A stretch of 64,000 nucleotides of DNA from Liolophura sinensis (Eukaryota; Mollusca; Polyplacophora; Chitonida; Chitonidae). The notes below the pieces were generated by a model. The model was given only the letters and a program-made list of their open reading frames with translations, did not search any database and had not been told where the DNA came from. The position numbers and the translations under genes are program-made. Location of the stretch: the NCBI RefSeq assembly GCF_032854445.1, contig NC_088300.1:12309191-12373190 (forward strand), in the 5' to 3' direction. Below are positions 59,775-64,000 of this stretch, piece after piece (within the stretch, counting starts at the first letter, position 1; each line of letters starts with the position of its first letter).

Positions 59775-61518
59775 TTTCGGATTCCTTTCAAAATTATTTA
59801 AATCATGTGTATTACAAAACGTTGAATGTACATCTACACACACATATTACAGCACAGTATGCTTTTTGGGATAGATCAGTTATACTATGTCAATACCGTA
59901 TGTTACAAATGTCAGTCAATTTACCAAACCATACAGTCAGTCATGAAATACCAGTATACATTTCCCACATAGGCAGTAATAAATAAAGCAACTGACATCA
60001 GCTTCTAAGTAATGAAGGAGACCGACCCATAAAATCTGTACACATGTTAATCATGGAAAAATAATGAAGGTGAGGAATGAGACAGATCTCATTTGTATTA
60101 ATGAACTACAACTTTTCCTCCTCAAATGCTGGCTAGTATACTATGCCTGGTTACAAGAACCATGAAATAATGGGAAGCAATCAATCTGAGTCTGTGATAC
60201 ACAGTAGACAGCCTTCAGACAATAACATGTCTGTGGGTTTAGCCGACAACCCAAAACCGGCTGAATCATTCATGGGCTGGCCAAAGCCCCAGCTGTGTAG
60301 CCTCTGACCAGACCATTGTGCAGAGGTGCTGACCGCAGAGAACACCCAGCGCCATGTCTCAGCCTGCACTGTGTGCAGCACAGTTAAAATGAGAACACAA
60401 TAGCTTGATGACCGTATTAGGTCAAGATCTTGTCTCTGCAGATGCGATAGAACATGCCAGTGAGCAATTTCCGCTGATCACTTTACCGCCTTTCAGCCGT
60501 GCTCGGGTTAAAGACAGATTCATGTCTGTCTTGCTGGACAGATCTGAGGCCCACAATTAGCCAATGTTTTATGTTCTACATGCCTATCAAATAAGGGAGT
60601 ATCTGCGAAGCTATCAATCCAGACTCTCTGCCTCCTTGTTTAGGGTCAATCTAACTGCGCTGGAAGACACAGATAGCTGTGAGGACCCAGGGGCAGAAGG
60701 CACGACAGAGCTGTCACTGGACACCAGATTGCTATCACTCCAGGAAATTGAATAAAGTCTGTACAATGCATTCCTTTGGCTTTACCATATTCCACTGAGC
60801 AGAGGTGGGAAATGAAAACAGAATACAAATTTGCCATTACACCTGCGATCTCCTCCAGATTAAAAAGCCATCATAATGAAAAGCCAAGCAGTGAAACATA
60901 AACTCCTGCTCCTGAAATCAATACTCTACAGTGGTTAATAGTCAGTTAATTTGGTCAACATGAAACCCTGAATTGACACATTAAATGGGGAGAGTTAGTT
61001 ATGACTTTAATGTTGGCCTACGTGACCTGTCCTAGCTGGGAATGACATGGTCGCCAAGTTACCACAAAATGAACCCTCACTCCCTGAAAGAGTACGGATC
61101 ACCTAGAATAACTGACTTAATGGTCTTCACTAGTGGTAATAAAATTAAGTACACAATCTCCAACAAGGTTGATGACACGTTAATGCCCATCACCGGTAAC
61201 GGTATCAATTTAATAAGAAACACTGTCAATATCATATGCAAGAAAGGTTACATTATTAGCATAAAACAAGGTACTTATTTACTATACACAAGTATATACA
61301 GCAAGCAAGGAGTAAAGACAAGAGAAAATAAAGCCTAACTTGGGATTAATGGTACATGTAAATGGTAAATACAGTTTTTTGGTTTATTTAGTAAGTTACT
61401 GACAGAGTTTCCTACATGTGGCACACACATATACATGACATACCTGCTGATTGAGAGTTGTCTCTATATGATAGAATAAACACTCAACACTGTCAATTAA
61501 CAACTGCTCATTGCCACC
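59775..61518. other. No supported gene
   Basis: Mixed-composition sequence. 60180-60760 is a little less AT-rich than its surroundings and has open frames on both strands, but no domain is recognised. Confidence 0.4.
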
Positions 61519-61590
61519 ATGGCCTCACAAACAGTCAGAGCTGGGGAAGCCCTGCGTATTATCATCAGTTCTGAGCCTGCACATTCGGAG
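61519..61590 (+). CDS. Possible first coding exon, unknown protein
   Basis: The ATG sits in a very good Kozak context (CCACCATGG). The frame is open for 24 codons (MASQTVRAGEALRIIISSEP plus AHSE) and ends at a strong donor, GAG|GTAAGC. I do not recognise the product and found no partner exon in phase. It could be a real start exon of a plus-strand gene continuing beyond the window, or chance. Confidence 0.3.
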
Positions 61591-61899
61591 GTAAGCAACT
61601 TCACCACTTGGTCACGGCCTACAGCATGCACCATAGATACCCTAAAGGGCCTAAAAGTCCACCCACAAAAGTGCATTTTCCAAGGACAATAAATGTCTCA
61701 AAATATTACCTTTGGTGCTAAAACTTACATTTTTCCAGTAGAACATCATCTCGTGTTCAAAGCAAACCTTAAAACAGCTTTCTAAAATCAATAGAACTCT
61801 CACAATCAGGAAAAATGAGCAAGTTGATCATGGACAAAATTTATGGTCATTTAGGGTATCTGAACATCCAGTTCAGATTTGCTACCTGGGATGAAATCA

Positions 61900-62125
61900 T
61901 TGCTGCCAGAGTTCCATCTAGACCCCTCAGTTAAGCCCACTATAACCCATGACTAATGGCCACGGCGTGTCACATGTCTGAGTCCTCCACCCACCATGCT
62001 ACATCCATATCATGGGGTTTTTCCCATGACTACCAGACAAGATCAGATCGAAGCCTGCATGTAATCTTTGTAAGACGAAACATTCCTGGGTAAAACAGAG
62101 ATCAAATAAATGAATGAATAAATCA
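61900..62125 (+). mobile_element. Probable retroposon copy with (AATG)n tail
   Basis: The sequence ends CATTCCTGGGTAAAACAGAG, then ATCAAATAAATGAATGAATA, a simple-repeat tail typical of SINE 3' ends. Part of the end (CCTGGGTAAA..) resembles 3674-3690. No clear A or B box. Confidence 0.4.
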
Positions 62126-62693
62126 AATGCTGCATTGATTTAAGTGTCATATTCAGAATGTAGTATCTGATGCCGTGTGCCAGTCCACATTTTATCTTAC
62201 AGAAATTCTTGATTGAAGACATTTTAGATGACCAATATGATTGCTGTTTATTGCATTTATTTAATAAAAGGTAAAAGCCAAAGCCACTGACATTAAACCT
62301 GACATATTACATTCAATTCAGGATAATCTGACAGAGCAATTATTAACATAAAGAAACTAATTGTCTGTTCAAAAACAACTTTACAGACTGAAATTAGAGC
62401 CAATCGAAGAGCGCGTGTTGATATGCATGCTGACTTTTCTTCCACAATTATTTTCTTTAATTCACTTTATCAGTTACATAATGTGCTAAAACCAATGGCT
62501 AATGTAATTGTACAAACACTGAATGCTGCAAACCCATTTTCAAGAATACGTTTTTTAACACTTATACATTATAAGCATTTACTTAGGACTTAAAACATCT
62601 ACTGTAGGTTTACCAAAAAAAAAAATCTAAACAGACATATTGGCATATCAAACAATATGTACTCCAGTGAATGACTAAACGTTCATCCTTTAG

Positions 62694-62854
62694 TATGTCC
62701 AATAAAAGGTTGAATCGTAGTCAAGACTTGGAATCTTGTTCAGGAAAAAGACCAAGAAAGCTTGAGGTGGACTTAAAATGCTTGGCCACTAAAATCCATT
62801 GCCCCAATTCAGATAGACATAGTGATCAACTAGAAAGATCAGCCAGTGCAGACA
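62694..62854 (+). CDS. Possible exon, unknown Ser/Lys-rich protein
   Basis: An acceptor TTCATCCTTTAG is followed by an open frame reading MSNKRLNRSQDLESCSGKRP and on to a Ser/Lys/His-rich stretch. A donor-like GACA|GTAAGA sits at 62855. The composition (KRPRK basic cluster) resembles a nuclear low-complexity region. It enters in phase 2, so it cannot join the 61590 donor directly. Family unknown. Confidence 0.25.
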
Positions 62855-62985
62855 GTAAGAAGCACTCTCAGCATAAGTCTGGTCATTCATTAGGAGGGCA
62901 GCAAATGGACTCCTCTACAATACACTCAACAATCATGGGCTTTCCAAAATACATATTTTACTCAGCATTTGTACACTTTCCATAA

Positions 62986-64000
62986 CAGGTTAGATTGTTT
63001 GAAATAATGCTTGATAATTGACGCATTTACTGAAGTGCGACTGCCTGCAATTCAGTTTTGAGTAATTTATCAGTTTCCAGCCATTTCCTGAGCTGATCAG
63101 CGCCAATGTGGCTTAGAGCCATTATATTGTGCTACTTTAGTTGGCTCGGTCTTGAAGCAACTGTCAACATGTACATAACAGTAAATTAGCCAGTGACAGC
63201 CAGACCTGAAAGCTGCTTCTCGAATTGTAGTCCTTGCAAAGAAATTGCTTCTGGTACCTTGTCACCAACGACAGGTCTTGTGAAGTGAACACCTGCTATC
63301 CCGTATCTCACACAAACTTTCATCGTCCACCTTGTAACCCAAACAGCAAACCATGGATCATGAAAATAAGGCAAGGTTGGTGGACTTCAAAATCTTAGCA
63401 ACACTTAAAGTAATCTTGATTACAAACGACATGTTTTCATTTCACTTTCTTCTCCTGCAGCTCTTTTAGAAAAGTGAAGAATATGACAACTTAAAGCTCA
63501 GCTATATTTTAGTCATTCCAAACACAATGTTAGGTATCACAGCAATTTGAGTTAACATCAACACAGAGAATAAACAAGACATATAAATATTTCTTTTTAC
63601 CAACGATATATCAGAAAGCATATAAGTAAATGCAGCAAATAATGGATGGGAAAATTAACTGTCTCTATGACTCAGAACTCCATTTATCATGAAATATGCC
63701 ACTTTACTATAAAAATATGTTGTAACCATGTCAGAGATTGTCAATATCCAACAGAACATAACAACAGCCTGCCAAAAATAAATTACTGTACTGGACTATT
63801 TCACTATTTTTCCTGTCATGCTATCTGGCTGAAAAAAGTGTCAAGCTTTATAAGGCTAATTTATCAAGAAAGAATAGTTTTAATAAATGATGAAATTTTC
63901 TTATTTATGTAACTCTTCTGCAAACATTACAAAAACACGCTATTCGAATTGTGACTATGTCTAGGTCCCTAGAACACACAAATCCACTTTTTGTACTCTT
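62986..64000. other. No supported gene
   Basis: The minus-strand frame 63374-63186 and an overlapping minus-strand frame without ATG have no recognised domain. No GT31 N-terminal exon (membrane anchor, SAR...R..IR.TW motif) was found here. Confidence 0.4.

Noticed and set aside
63186-63374. Minus-strand frame as the B3GALNT2 N-terminal exon
   Set aside because: One frame contains TTIREAAF, loosely like the IR.TW motif, but the surrounding residues and spacing do not fit GT31.

Overview
This looks like about 64 kb of animal nuclear DNA, most likely from a mollusc or another lophotrochozoan. The sequence is AT-rich, with a small, widely spaced intron-exon gene. It carries many copies of two tRNA-derived SINE families of a kind I associate with mollusc genomes, and many minisatellites. 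The lineage call rests on repeat style and is an inference. I see no bacterial-type genes, rRNA, intact tRNA or CRISPR.

One gene can be read with confidence. Seven exons on the minus strand (35658 down to 21443) join in frame with GT/AG borders into the C-terminal 289 residues of a GT31 glycosyltransferase that I identify as B3GALNT2, the beta-1,3-N-acetylgalactosaminyltransferase that helps build the alpha-dystroglycan O-mannose glycan. The N-terminal exons (membrane anchor and first GT31 motifs) were not found. They lie upstream on the minus strand, either unrecognised in 35.7-64 kb or beyond the window.

Layout: 1-21.3 kb is non-coding sequence downstream of the gene, with SINE copies, a 13 x 98-bp array (3699-4972), a 56-bp array (14032-14787) and a 30-bp array (15064-15420). 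From 21.3 to 35.7 kb is the gene, with SINEs, a roughly 165-bp array and a 54-bp array in its introns. From 35.7 to 64 kb lies upstream DNA with a 25 x 42-bp array, an 18 x 78-bp array, a roughly 47-bp array, a terminal-inverted-repeat element split by a SINE near 48.2-49.1 kb, and a nearly identical 142-bp inverted repeat pair at 50.5 and 52.8 kb. Two possible plus-strand exons near 61.5 and 62.7 kb are weak candidates for another gene.

Seven minisatellites occupy roughly 7 kb (over a tenth of the window). The long open frames at 33.7-34.8, 39.7-40.9 and 45.1-46.6 kb result from repeat periods divisible by three, and I do not call them genes. I found no new multi-gene system. The most unusual features are the repeat architectures.
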